Below are positions 50,650 to 58,857 of a stretch of DNA of 64,000 nt, piece after piece. The notes under the pieces were generated by a model, which made no database searches, was not told the origin of the DNA, and worked only from the letters and a program-made list of their open reading frames with translations. A program made the position numbers and the translations under genes. Source of the stretch: Burkholderiales bacterium (GTDB lineage Bacteria > Pseudomonadota > Gammaproteobacteria > Burkholderiales > JAEUOS01); the NCBI GenBank assembly GCA_016790635.1, contig JAEUOR010000003.1, positions 25,528 through 89,527 of the forward strand, read 5' to 3'. Each line of letters starts with the position of its first letter. The stretch's first letter is position 1.

Positions 50650-51203
50650 GTTGTCGTGCTCCTTGCCGGTCGGCGGCGCCAGGCGACCATCCCCACGAGA
50701 GCCAACCCCGCACTCATCATGGCCCAGGTACTGGCCTCGGGGATCGCGGCCACGGCCGTGAGCGTCCCTGCATAGCTGCCGCCTCGCACACCGCCCCCGA
50801 CGCCGCTGATTTCGAGCCGGTAGGCGCCTGCGGACAGGGCCGGCAGGTAGAAGGTATTGGCGGTCTGGCGTGGTCCCGGAACGCCGTCGGACCCGCTGAT
50901 CAGCACTACGCTGCCGCTGGCCGTGTAGAGCCGGGCACTGAAACCGCTGACGGTCGACAGTCCGCTGAAGCTGGAGTAGGTGGAGGAATCGTTCAAGCCC
51001 AAGGCGCGGCTCAGCGAAAAATTGTAGACGTCCAGAAAACTGCCCGTGCGCAGGGCGCCGGCAAGCGCGATCGTGTCGCCAGGGTCCGCCAGCACGGTCG
51101 CCTTGGCCGGCGCAAACATCGCCAGGAACGCCAGTCCGACTGCCGCGACCTGCGGCCGGATGCAGCGGAAACTCAATGGATTCGGGGTGGAGGGATGACG
51201 CAT
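50646..51203 (-). CDS. PEP-CTERM sorting-domain protein with a PEA variant motif
   Basis: The 185-residue product from ATG 51203 has a signal peptide (PQVAAVGLAFLAMFAPAKA). The mature domain has ALAGALRTGSFLDVYNFSLSRALGL and TFYLPALSAGAYRLEISGVGG, like the other two family members. The tail is IPEASTWAMMSAGLALVGMVAWRRR, a PEP-CTERM with Ala replacing the second Pro (about residue 154). It overlaps the next gene start by 4 bp. Upstream starts at 51233 and 51281 are in frame but add sequence unlike a signal peptide. Confidence 0.85.
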   Translation of the reverse strand: MRHPSTPNPLSFRCIRPQVAAVGLAFLAMFAPAKATVLADPGDTIALAGALRTGSFLDVYNFSLSRALGLNDSSTYSSFSGLSTVSGFSARLYTASGSVVLISGSDGVPGPRQTANTFYLPALSAGAYRLEISGVGGGVRGGSYAGTLTAVAAIPEASTWAMMSAGLALVGMVAWRRRPARSTTT

Positions 51204-51321
51204 GGGACGGGGGCACAGGCATGCAGTGGACATGAGGCATGTTACGCAGCAGTGCCCCCAACGGTTCGTGAAATGCTTCACACGTCACAACAATCCACAA
51301 TCGTTTCAAGGCCTTGCGCGA

Positions 51322-51343
51322 AGCCTCGCGGCGCCGCGAGGCT
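51322..51343. repeat. 22-bp perfect palindrome upstream of tRNA-Leu(UAA)
   Basis: AGCCTCGCGGC is followed directly by its reverse complement, GCCGCGAGGCT, with no spacer. It covers the expected -35 region of the tRNA-Leu(UAA) promoter (a -10 TACAAT is at 51349-51354). It may be an operator, a hairpin, or a mark at the edge of the inserted island. Confidence 0.5.
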
Positions 51344-51348
51344 CAGGC

Positions 51349-51354
51349 TACAAT
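51349..51354 (+). promoter_or_regulatory. -10 box of tRNA-Leu(UAA)
   Basis: TACAAT lies 15 bp before the tRNA 5' end. No good -35 box is present at the usual distance because the 22-bp palindrome occupies that place. Confidence 0.45.
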
Positions 51355-51369
51355 CGACCGCACGCCCCG

Positions 51370-51462
51370 GCCTGGGTGGTGAAACCGGTAGACACAAGGG
51401 ACTTAAAATCCCTCGCCCACCCGTAAGGGAGCGTGCGGGTTCGAGTCCCGCCCCAGGCACCA
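51370..51462 (+). tRNA. leuZ: tRNA-Leu (TAA)
   Basis: This 93-nt class II tRNA has a long variable arm and an encoded CCA. The acceptor GCCTGGG pairs with CCCAGGC. The anticodon loop CTTAAAA gives TAA, and the T-arm is GGGTTCGAGTCCC. E. coli leuZ (UAA) follows cysT directly; here it is 34 kb further on, at the right edge of the exopolysaccharide island. Confidence 0.97.
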
Positions 51463-51483
51463 ACGCCCTGCAAGGATCGATTC

Positions 51484-51951
51484 TTGATCGTCTTCAATCT
51501 CGGATGCGATGCCGAACACCGCTTCGAAGGTTGGTTCAATTCCGCCGATGACTTCGATGCGCAGTCCTCGCGCGGGCTGCTGTCATGCCCGGTCTGCGGG
51601 AGCGGCAAGGTGCAGAAGCTGCTGTCGGCACCGCGCCTGAACCTGCTGTCCTCCGGCGCGCCGGTGCCCGAAAGCGACGCCACGCCGGCCGGGTCCGGCG
51701 CGACCCGGCAGGTGGCGGTGATCGACCCGCGACAGCGGGCGCTGGCCGAACTGATCAGCCGGGTCATCGCCGAGACCGAAGATGTCGGAACCGGTTTTGC
51801 GGAGGAGGCGCGGCGCATCCATTATCGGGAGGCGCCGGAACGCGCCATCCGCGGTGTTGCCAGCGAATCCGAAGCCGTCGCCCTCGCCGAGGAAGGCATC
51901 GAGGTTGCGCGCCTGCCCTTTGGCGTGATCGACAAGTCCCAGCTCAACTAG
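51484..51951 (+). CDS. DUF1178 family protein
   Basis: The 155-residue product starts with TTG, preceded by AAGGA about nine bases upstream. It matches DUF1178: the N-terminal IVFNLGCDAEHRFEGWF block, a Cys pair in LLSCPVCGSGKVQKLLSAPRLN, and a C-terminal ending LPFGVIDKSQLN. The four Cys fit a zinc site. The role is unknown in the family. It lies 21 bp after tRNA-Leu(UAA), so read-through transcription is likely. Confidence 0.88.
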   Translation: MIVFNLGCDAEHRFEGWFNSADDFDAQSSRGLLSCPVCGSGKVQKLLSAPRLNLLSSGAPVPESDATPAGSGATRQVAVIDPRQRALAELISRVIAETEDVGTGFAEEARRIHYREAPERAIRGVASESEAVALAEEGIEVARLPFGVIDKSQLN

Positions 51952-51967
51952 GATCGCCAGGTCGGGC

Positions 51968-51990
51968 GGGGCGTCAAGGCACGACGCCCC
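51968..51990. terminator. hairpin after the DUF1178 gene
   Basis: GGGGCGTC and GACGCCCC form an 8-bp stem with a 7-nt loop, followed by TTGAAC rather than a T-run. It is a moderate terminator candidate at the end of the tRNA-Leu/DUF1178 unit. Confidence 0.5.
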
Positions 51991-52098
51991 TTGAACAATC
52001 CGAGCCGATCAGCCGCGCAGCCTGCGCTATGATCGCGGCCGCTCATTTGCAAGCCGCGCATTCGCTTTTGCCTCGCGAAGCGCCCCACGGAGAACCTG

Positions 52099-53280
52099 AT
52101 GGACCTCGAATACAGCGCGACCGAAGAAGCGTTTCGGGCCGAAGTGCGCAGCTGGCTGGACGAGAACCTGCCGCGCGACATGCAGGCCAAGGTGCACAAC
52201 CACCGCTGGCTCACGCGCGAGGAGTACGTGCGCTGGCACAAAATCCTCGCCGCGCGCGGCTGGGTGGCGCCGGCGTGGCCGGTGGAATTCGGCGGTACCG
52301 GCTGGAGCGCCGCCCAGCGCCATATCTTCGAGGAGGAGTGCGCCCGCGCCGGCACGCCGCAGATCATGCCGTTCGGCGTGTCCATGGTGGCCCCGGTCAT
52401 CATGCGCTTTGGCAGCGAGGGCCAGAAGCGGCATTTCCTGCCGCGCATCTACGATTGCACCGACTGGTGGTGCCAGGGCTACTCCGAGCCCGGCTCAGGC
52501 TCGGACCTGGCGTCCCTCAAGACGCGCGCGGTGCGCGATGGTGACCACTACGTGGTCAACGGCCAGAAGACGTGGACCACCATGGCCCAGCATGCCGACT
52601 GGATTTTCTGCCTGGTGCGGACCGATCCCGAAGCCAAGAAGCAGGAAGGCATCTCCTTCCTGCTGATCGACATGAAGACGCCGGGCATCACCGTGCGGCC
52701 GATCCGCACCATCGACGAGGACCACGAGGTCAACGAGGTGTTCTTCGACAACGTGCGTGTGCCTGTGGCCAATCTGGTTGGCGAGGAGAACCGCGGCTGG
52801 ACCTGCGCCAAGTACCTGCTGGGGCATGAGCGCACCGGCATCGCCGCGGTGGGTCGCGCCAAGCGCGAGCTGGCGTTTCTCAAGCGGGTTGCCGGCGATG
52901 AGCAGAGCGGGGGTGTGTCGCTGATGCACGACGTCCGCTTCGCTGCCAAGGTGGCGGACCTGGAAATCGAGATCATGGCGCTGGAAATGACGGTCTTGCG
53001 CGTGGTCTCCTCCGAGAACCACGGCAAGGGCCCCGGACCGGAGGCGTCATTGCTCAAGGTCAAAGGCACTGAAATCCAGCAGCGCCTGACCGAGCTCATG
53101 GTCGAGGCGATCGGACCGCGCGCGCTGCCGTTTCACCTGGACCGATTCGAGGACGCCGATGCAGGCGAGCCGCTGGACCAGCTGGCTGCCTACTACTTCA
53201 ATTTCCGCAAGACCTCGATCTACGGCGGGTCCAACGAAATCCAGAAGAACATCATGAGCCAGATGATTCTGGGGCTGTAG
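52099..53280 (+). CDS. acyl-CoA dehydrogenase, subunit-type A
   Basis: The 393-residue flavoenzyme has the ACAD layout: an N-terminal helical domain, the middle beta domain (CQGYSEPGSGSDLASLKTRAV, KTWTTMAQHADW) and a C-terminal helical domain. It ends with TSIYGGSNEIQKNIMSQMILGL, where GG replaces the EG of medium-chain enzymes whose Glu is the catalytic base, so this chain may not carry the base at that site. It should use FAD to introduce a 2,3-double bond in an acyl-CoA. It lies 14 bp before a second ACAD and near a MaoC-like gene. Confidence 0.9.
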   Translation: MDLEYSATEEAFRAEVRSWLDENLPRDMQAKVHNHRWLTREEYVRWHKILAARGWVAPAWPVEFGGTGWSAAQRHIFEEECARAGTPQIMPFGVSMVAPVIMRFGSEGQKRHFLPRIYDCTDWWCQGYSEPGSGSDLASLKTRAVRDGDHYVVNGQKTWTTMAQHADWIFCLVRTDPEAKKQEGISFLLIDMKTPGITVRPIRTIDEDHEVNEVFFDNVRVPVANLVGEENRGWTCAKYLLGHERTGIAAVGRAKRELAFLKRVAGDEQSGGVSLMHDVRFAAKVADLEIEIMALEMTVLRVVSSENHGKGPGPEASLLKVKGTEIQQRLTELMVEAIGPRALPFHLDRFEDADAGEPLDQLAAYYFNFRKTSIYGGSNEIQKNIMSQMILGL

Positions 53281-53294
53281 GACTGGGAGCGAGC

Positions 53295-54431
53295 ATGGAT
53301 TTCAACCTGTCGGACGAACAACAGCAGTTGCGGGATGCGGTGCGGCGCTACCTGGCGCAGGAGTACGGCTTTGAGGCGCGGCGCGCCATCATCCACGGCG
53401 ACGGCACGAGTGCCGCCGCATGGCAGGGCTTCGCCGAGCTGGGGCTCTTGGGCGTGCCGGTGCCGGAAGCGCACGGTGGCTTCGGCGGCAACGGCGTCGA
53501 CCTGATGGTGGTCATGGAGGAGTTCGGCCGCGCGCTCGTCGTCGAGCCTTACTTCGCGACCGCGGTGATGAGTGTCGCTTTTCTCAAGGCCGGCGGCAGC
53601 GACGCGCAAAAGGCGGCCTCGCTGCCTGCCATTGCCGAAGGTCGATTGCTGATGGCGGCAGCGCTGACCGAACGGCAGTCGCGCCATGAGCTCTTCAACG
53701 TCGAGACGCGCGCGCGCGTCGTCGGCGACGGCTTCGTCCTCGATGGGCACAAGACAGTGGTCCTGCACGGCGGCCAGGCGCAGCAGTTGATCGTCTCGGC
53801 GCGCAGCGCCGGCGACGCGCGCGACTTGTCGGGCCTCAGCCTCTTCGTGGTGCCGCGCGGGCACCCCGGGGTGACGGTCTCCGACTACCGGACCATCGAT
53901 GGCATGCGCGCCGCCGACGTGACATTGACAGGGGTGAAGCTGCCGCGTGCGGCGCTGCTCGGGCCGCAAGGAGGCGCATGGGCGATCCTCGAGTCCGTCG
54001 CGCGCACCGGTGCGGCCGCGCTGGTGGCCGAGTCGATCGGCTGCATGCTGGCTGTCAACGATGCGACCGTGGAGTACCTGAAGACGCGCAAGCAGTTCGG
54101 GGTCCCGATCGGCAAGTTCCAGGTGCTGCAGCATCGCGCGGTGGAAATGTTCATGGAGACCGAGCAGGCCCGTTCGCTGGCCATGCTGGCCGCGGTGAAG
54201 GTTGATGGCGCCGATGCCGGGGCTGCCGCGCGCGCCGTCCATGCGGCCAAGGCGCGTGCGGCCAAGGCCGGGCGCGTGGTCGGGCAGTCGGCCATCCAGC
54301 TGCATGGCGGCATGGGCATGACCGACGAGATGGCGGTCGGCCACTATTTCAAGCGCCTGGCCATGATCGAGGCGACACTGGGCGACGCGGATCATCATTT
54401 GGGCGCCTTCGCCGCGCTGGCCACCGCCTGA
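53295..54431 (+). CDS. acyl-CoA dehydrogenase, subunit-type B
   Basis: The 378-residue protein is a divergent ACAD. It starts MDFNLSDEQQQLRDAVRRYL and has LLGVPVPEAHGGFGGNG and LKTRKQFGVPIGKFQVLQHRAVEM. Its ending, QLHGGMGMTDEMAVGHYFKRLAMIEATLGD, is typical of partner chains. The FAD and substrate contacts are weaker, as in heterotetrameric enzymes of steroid or side-chain degradation where two different chains share one active site. Its place directly after the first ACAD supports a joint enzyme. Confidence 0.87.
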   Translation: MDFNLSDEQQQLRDAVRRYLAQEYGFEARRAIIHGDGTSAAAWQGFAELGLLGVPVPEAHGGFGGNGVDLMVVMEEFGRALVVEPYFATAVMSVAFLKAGGSDAQKAASLPAIAEGRLLMAAALTERQSRHELFNVETRARVVGDGFVLDGHKTVVLHGGQAQQLIVSARSAGDARDLSGLSLFVVPRGHPGVTVSDYRTIDGMRAADVTLTGVKLPRAALLGPQGGAWAILESVARTGAAALVAESIGCMLAVNDATVEYLKTRKQFGVPIGKFQVLQHRAVEMFMETEQARSLAMLAAVKVDGADAGAAARAVHAAKARAAKAGRVVGQSAIQLHGGMGMTDEMAVGHYFKRLAMIEATLGDADHHLGAFAALATA

Positions 54432-54441
54432 CGGGGCAATC

Positions 54442-54921
54442 GTGCACAAGTACACCTACTTCGAGGATTTCCGCGTCGGCGAGACGGTCGAGATCGGCAG
54501 GCATGAGATCAGCGAGGCGGAAATCCTCGACTTCGCAGGCAAATACGATCCGCAGCCGTTTCACAACGACCCGGAGCGCGCCAAGTCGTCGATCTACGGC
54601 GGGCTCATAGCGAGCGGCTGGCAGACCTGCGCGATCGCGATGCGCGTCCTGTGCGATGGTTACCTGAACGGCGCGGCCAGCATGGGCTCGCCGGGCATGG
54701 AGGAGATTCGCTGGATGAAGCCGGTGCGCCCCGGCGACACGCTGATCATCAAGCGCACCATCGAGGAAGCACGCCCGACCAGCAAGCCTGACCGAGGACT
54801 GGTGCTGTCCCGCACCGATGTCTACAACCAGCGCGGCGAGCACGTCATGATGATGCGCGGTTACGGGCTGTTCGGGCGCGCGCCTGTGGCGTCGCCCGCA
54901 GCCGGCGGCAGCGCAGGCTGA
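54442..54921 (+). CDS. MaoC-like (R)-hydratase/dehydratase
   Basis: The 159-residue hot-dog protein starts with GTG and shows TYFEDFRVGETVEIGRHEISEAEILDFAGKYDPQPFHNDPE, with the hydratase Asp-Xaa5-His pattern (FAGKYDPQPFH) carrying the catalytic Asp and His. It should hydrate 2-enoyl-CoA, the step after the two dehydrogenases. The next functional partners (a thiolase or dehydrogenase) are not in the window. It lies 10 bp after the ACAD pair, so the three likely form an operon. Confidence 0.87.
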   Translation: MHKYTYFEDFRVGETVEIGRHEISEAEILDFAGKYDPQPFHNDPERAKSSIYGGLIASGWQTCAIAMRVLCDGYLNGAASMGSPGMEEIRWMKPVRPGDTLIIKRTIEEARPTSKPDRGLVLSRTDVYNQRGEHVMMMRGYGLFGRAPVASPAAGGSAG

Positions 54922-55005
54922 TTTGGCGCCAGTCGGCACGGAGCGCTGCGGCGCACGCGATCCCGCCCGACGGCAGTTCGCGGTCGGCCGGGCTGACGGA
55001 TGGTC

Positions 55006-55566
55006 TTAGGCCAGCGGCGCTGGCGCGGGCCCGCTGCCGGCCTCGACCAGGCGCAGATCGCGCCGATATGCCAGGGCTCGCGCGGCGTAGCCGTCGGCGA
55101 TATGCTTCAGGCCGGCGGCTTCGCCGGGCTTCAATTCACGCACCACCTTGGCCGGCGAGCCCACGACCAGTGAATTGTCGGGGATCACCCTGCCTTCGGG
55201 CAGGAGGGCGTTGGCGCCGATGATGCAGTTGCGGCCGACGACACAGCCGTTGAGGATCACCGCGTTGATGCCGACCAGGGTGTTCTCGCCGATCGAAGAG
55301 CCGTGCAGCATCGCCAGGTGGCCGACGGTCACGTCGCGCGCCAGGTGCAGCGGAAATCCCGGATCGGCGTGCAGGACCGCGCCGTCCTGCACGTTGACGT
55401 TGTCTCCCAGGGTGATGATTTCGTTGTCCGAGCGCACCACGGCCGAGAACCAGATCGAAACGTTGTCGCCCAAGGTCACCGACCCTATCACGCTGGCGTT
55501 GGGGGCGATGAACCAGTTGCGGGTCGTGAATACCGGGACACGGTCGGCGAGCGAGTAGGCGGGCAT
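55006..55566 (-). CDS. gamma-carbonic-anhydrase-like protein (YrdA/PaaY type)
   Basis: The 186-residue product is a left-handed beta-helix hexapeptide repeat protein (VTLGDNVSIW, ITLGDNVNVQDGAVLHADPG, ENTLVGINAVILNGCVVG, IIGANALLPEG). The metal-site His residues are in VLHADPG and VTVGHLAMLHG. Members are metal-bound trimers; some show carbonic anhydrase activity, others do not. ATG 55566 is used because the upstream extension is low-complexity Pro/Ser. It converges with the MaoC-like gene. Confidence 0.88.
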   Translation of the reverse strand: MPAYSLADRVPVFTTRNWFIAPNASVIGSVTLGDNVSIWFSAVVRSDNEIITLGDNVNVQDGAVLHADPGFPLHLARDVTVGHLAMLHGSSIGENTLVGINAVILNGCVVGRNCIIGANALLPEGRVIPDNSLVVGSPAKVVRELKPGEAAGLKHIADGYAARALAYRRDLRLVEAGSGPAPAPLA

Positions 55567-55710
55567 GGGTGCGGTCGGGCTGGTGGTGGCGGAGTCGTGC
55601 GCCCGGGCGGGCGGGCCTGGCAGGGAGAAAGGAGGGCCTCCGGGGCGACCGTTCGAGTGTAGCAGGGCTGGGAGGGGGGAAGGGAGTGGAGTGGCGATAT
55701 GCATGCCAAA

Positions 55711-55719
55711 TGCTATACT
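55711..55719 (+). promoter_or_regulatory. extended -10 promoter of rpsO-pnp
   Basis: TGCTATACT (a TG extended -10 with TATACT) lies about 100 bp before rpsO. It is in an AT-richer stretch between the divergent beta-helix gene and rpsO. No convincing -35 was found. Confidence 0.55.
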
Positions 55720-55818
55720 TGCATGTTTTCTCGGTTTGCCGCTCCTCTGCAGCCACGCCTGTATTTCGCGCTGCCCGGCCTACTGGGATGACGCCTTTTC
55801 ATTCTCATCGAGGATTCC

Positions 55819-56088
55819 ATGACTGCTGCCACCATCAACAAGGCCGAGGTCGTCGCCGCGCATCAGCGCGCCAAGGGCGACACCGGCTCCCCCGAAGTCC
55901 AGGTCGCGCTGCTCACCGCGCGCATCAACGGCTTGACCGACCATTTCAAGGCCCACACCAAGGACCACCATTCGCGGCGCGGTCTGCTCAAGATGGTCAG
56001 CAAGCGACGCAAGCTGCTCGACTATCTCAAGGGACGCAGCCCGGACAGCTACCGGGCGCTGATCGACAAGCTGGGTCTGCGCAAGTAG
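55819..56088 (+). CDS. rpsO: 30S ribosomal protein S15
   Basis: The 89-residue product matches S15 over its full length: [53 protein letters not shown], read in parts, and ends [11 protein letters not shown]. It binds the 16S rRNA central domain and represses its own translation in E. coli by binding its mRNA leader. It is followed by a 187-bp spacer with a long hairpin and then pnp, the common rpsO-pnp order. Confidence 0.98.
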   Translation: MTAATINKAEVVAAHQRAKGDTGSPEVQVALLTARINGLTDHFKAHTKDHHSRRGLLKMVSKRRKLLDYLKGRSPDSYRALIDKLGLRK

Positions 56089-56199
56089 GCGTGCGTGCCG
56101 CTGCCAGCGTGCCACCCACGGGCAGCGGCGCCATCAATCCTTCACCTTCAACCCTGCCGGGCGAGCGCGTCTTGCGTCCTTCGACCAGAGCAACTTAAG

Positions 56200-56241
56200 T
56201 CAAACCGCTCGTGCGGCGCGTGCGCCGCACGAGCGGTTTGA
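56200..56241 (+). promoter_or_regulatory. 20-bp perfect hairpin in the rpsO-pnp intergenic region
   Basis: TCAAACCGCTCGTGCGGCGC, a GT spacer and the exact complement form a 42-nt inverted repeat without mismatch, ending 34 bp before the pnp start. In E. coli an RNase III-cut hairpin in this place makes pnp autoregulated. This one has the same position and length class, and no T-run, so processing is more likely than termination. Confidence 0.75.
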
Positions 56242-56275
56242 GTTGGGCTCGACCGGCCAACGGAGAACCACCAAC

Positions 56276-58405
56276 GTGTTCAACATTCACAAGCAAACTT
56301 TCCAGTACGGCGACAAGACCGTCACCATCGAAACCGGCGAGATCGCGCGCCAGGCCTCGGGTGCGGTCATGGTGACCATCGACGACACCGTGGTGCTGGC
56401 CGCGGTGACCGCGGCCAAGAGCGCCAAGGCGGGGCAGGACTTCTTCCCGCTGACGGTCGACTACATGGAAAAGACCTACGCAGCCGGAAAGATCCCGGGC
56501 GGATTCTTCAAGCGTGAAGGGCGGCCTTCCGAGAAGGAAACCCTCACGTCGCGCCTCATCGACCGTCCGATTCGCCCGCTGTTCCCGGACGGCTTCTACA
56601 ACGAGGTGCAGGTGGTCTGCACGGTGATGTCGTGCAACCCCGAGGTTGACCCCGATATCCCCGCCATGCTCGGCGCCTCTGCGGCACTGGCGATTTCCGG
56701 TGTTCCGTTCATGGGCCCGATCGGCGCGGCGCGCGTCGGCTACATCGACGGCAAGTACGTTCTCAACCCGACCAAGTCGCAGTTGCCGAATTCGCGCCTC
56801 GACCTGGTGGTCGCGGGCACCGAAGCGGCGGTGCTGATGGTCGAGTCGGAAGCCGACCAGCTGCCGGAAGACGTGATGCTGGGCGCAGTCGTGTTCGGCC
56901 ATGATCACATGCAGGCCGCGATCAAGGCCATCAATGCGCTGGTGGTCGCCGCCGGCAAACCGGAGTGGAACTGGCAGCCGCCGGCCAAGGACGAGGCCCT
57001 GATCGCGCGCATCTCCGCCTTTGCCGAGGCCGACCTGCGCGCGGCCTTCCAGATCAAGCAAAAGCAGGCCCGTTCGCAGGCCATCGATGCTTTGTGGAAG
57101 CGCCTCTTCGCCGAACTCAAGGTCGGCGAAGAGGGCGCGCCCAGCGCCCAGACCGTCAAGGACATCTGCTTCAACCTCGAGTCGAAGATCGTGCGTACGC
57201 AGATCCTCGAGGGCGAACCTCGCATCGATGGCCGCGATACGCGCACGGTGCGCCCGATCGCGATCCGCAACGGCGTGTTGCCGCGTTCGCACGGTTCGGC
57301 GCTGTTCACGCGGGGTGAAACCCAGGCACTGGTGGTGTCGACGCTCGGCACCGCGCGCGACGAGCAGCGCATCGACGCGTTGATGGGCGAGTATTCGGAC
57401 CGCTTCATGCTCCACTACAACATGCCGCCCTACGCGACCGGCGAAACCGGGCGCGTCGGCACGCCCAAGCGGCGCGAGATCGGCCACGGCCGGCTTGCCA
57501 AGCGCGCGCTGGCAGCCGTGCTGCCGTCCAAGGAGGAGTTCGCCTACACCATCCGCATCGTCTCCGAGATCACCGAGTCCAACGGCTCGTCCTCCATGGC
57601 GTCGGTGTGCGGCGGCTGCCTGTCGATGCTCGATGCAGGCGTGCCGCTCAAGGCGCACGTCGCCGGCATCGCCATGGGACTCATCAAGGAAGGTGCCAAG
57701 TTCGCGGTGCTGACCGACATCCTGGGCGACGAGGATCACCTGGGCGACATGGACTTCAAGGTGGCGGGCAGCGACACCGGCATCACGGCGCTGCAGATGG
57801 ACATCAAGATCCAGGGCATCACCAAGGAGATCATGAAGGTCGCGCTGGACCAGGCGCTCGAGGCGCGCCTGCATATCCTGGCGCAGATGAAGCAGGCCAT
57901 GGGCGGCGCCAAGCAGGAGTTGTCCGACTTCGCGCCGCGCATGATCACCATGAAGATCAATCCGGAGAAGATTCGCGATGTGATCGGCAAGGGTGGGGCG
58001 GTGATTCGCGCCCTGTGCGAGGAAACCGGCGCCACCATCGACATCCAGGACGACGGTTCGGTGACCATCGCTTCGGTCTCGGCCGACGCCGGACGCGCGG
58101 CGCAGCGGCGCATCGAGCAGATCACCGCCGAGGTCGAAGTCGGCAAGATCTACGAAGGGCCGGTTCTGCGGCTGCTTGATTTCGGCGCGATCGTGCAGGT
58201 GTTGCCGGGCAAGGATGGGCTGCTGCACATCTCGCAGATCGCCAACGAGCGGGTCAACGCGGTGTCCGACTACCTCAAGGAAGGTCAGGTCATCAAGGTC
58301 AAGGTACTGGAAGCCGACGACAAGGGGCGCTTGCGCCTCTCGATGAAGGCGGCCGCCGCCGATCTGGCAGGGCAGCCGGCCGACGCTGTCGCCCCGGCAG
58401 CCTGA
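56276..58405 (+). CDS. pnp: polyribonucleotide nucleotidyltransferase (PNPase)
   Basis: The 709-residue product starts with GTG; GGAGAACC stands just upstream. It contains two RNase PH domains ([28 protein letters not shown] and [18 protein letters not shown]), the helical linker, a KH domain ([26 protein letters not shown]) and a C-terminal S1 domain ([24 protein letters not shown]). It degrades RNA 3' to 5' with phosphate and is part of the degradosome in many bacteria. It is coupled to rpsO by the intergenic hairpin. Confidence 0.98.
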   Translation: MFNIHKQTFQYGDKTVTIETGEIARQASGAVMVTIDDTVVLAAVTAAKSAKAGQDFFPLTVDYMEKTYAAGKIPGGFFKREGRPSEKETLTSRLIDRPIRPLFPDGFYNEVQVVCTVMSCNPEVDPDIPAMLGASAALAISGVPFMGPIGAARVGYIDGKYVLNPTKSQLPNSRLDLVVAGTEAAVLMVESEADQLPEDVMLGAVVFGHDHMQAAIKAINALVVAAGKPEWNWQPPAKDEALIARISAFAEADLRAAFQIKQKQARSQAIDALWKRLFAELKVGEEGAPSAQTVKDICFNLESKIVRTQILEGEPRIDGRDTRTVRPIAIRNGVLPRSHGSALFTRGETQALVVSTLGTARDEQRIDALMGEYSDRFMLHYNMPPYATGETGRVGTPKRREIGHGRLAKRALAAVLPSKEEFAYTIRIVSEITESNGSSSMASVCGGCLSMLDAGVPLKAHVAGIAMGLIKEGAKFAVLTDILGDEDHLGDMDFKVAGSDTGITALQMDIKIQGITKEIMKVALDQALEARLHILAQMKQAMGGAKQELSDFAPRMITMKINPEKIRDVIGKGGAVIRALCEETGATIDIQDDGSVTIASVSADAGRAAQRRIEQITAEVEVGKIYEGPVLRLLDFGAIVQVLPGKDGLLHISQIANERVNAVSDYLKEGQVIKVKVLEADDKGRLRLSMKAAAADLAGQPADAVAPAA

Positions 58406-58448
58406 GTCACGACTGCCGCGGGAATCGCGCGGGATATAATTGAAGTCT

Positions 58449-58525
58449 CGGGGTGTAGCGTAGCCTGGTAGCGCGCCTGGTTTGGGACCAGGATGTCGGG
58501 AGTTCGAATCTCTCCACCCCGACCA
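58449..58525 (+). tRNA. proM: tRNA-Pro (TGG)
   Basis: This 77-nt gene includes CCA. The acceptor CGGGGTG pairs with CACCCCG, and the anticodon loop TTTGGGA gives TGG. It lies 43 bp after the pnp stop and starts a three-tRNA cluster. Confidence 0.97.
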
Positions 58526-58571
58526 GTTGACAGTGCCCCGGCTTTCAGCCGGGCTGGTTTGACCGGCAACT

Positions 58572-58648
58572 CTGCCCGTAGCTCAACCGGATAGAGCACC
58601 GGCCTTCTAAGCCGGGGGTTGTGGGTTCGAGTCCCGCCGGGCGGACCA
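58572..58648 (+). tRNA. argU: tRNA-Arg (TCT)
   Basis: This 77-nt gene includes CCA. The acceptor CTGCCCG pairs with CGGGCGG (one G-T pair). The anticodon loop CTTCTAA gives TCT, reading AGA and AGG. Confidence 0.95.
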
Positions 58649-58712
58649 AGTTTTTTCGAAGTGCGGGCAGGGAAACCTGCCTGCGTCGGACGGAGCGATC
58701 CGCCCGTCAATG

Positions 58713-58788
58713 GTGGCCGTAGCTCAGTTGGTAGAGTCCCGGGTTGTGATCCCGGCTGTCGTGGGTTCGAGTCCCATCGGCCACCCCA
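58713..58788 (+). tRNA. hisR: tRNA-His (GTG)
   Basis: This 76-nt gene includes CCA; the extra G-1 of tRNA-His is the G at 58712. The acceptor GTGGCCG pairs with CGGCCAC, and the anticodon loop TTGTGAT gives GTG. Confidence 0.96.
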
Positions 58789-58800
58789 GAATCCAGTGCC

Positions 58801-58829
58801 GCGCCGCCCCTCGGGGCGGCGCCTTTTTT
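58801..58829 (+). terminator. rho-independent terminator after the tRNA cluster
   Basis: GCGCCGCCCC and GGGGCGGCGC form a perfect 10-bp stem, followed by C and six T residues. It closes the pnp/tRNA-Pro-Arg-His unit. Confidence 0.92.
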
Positions 58830-58857
58830 GCGCCGCGCCGGCGCAGCGGAGCTAGGC

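Noticed and set aside
16740..51462. Integrase, attachment sites or tRNA 3'-end duplication that would make the EPS island a classic genomic island
   Set aside because: No integrase or recombinase gene is present, and I did not find a repeat of the tRNA-Cys or tRNA-Leu 3' ends at the other edge by eye; a computed repeat search would decide.
56195..58228. 677-codon minus-strand open frame across pnp
   Set aside because: Antisense to PNPase, with no start context and no domains.
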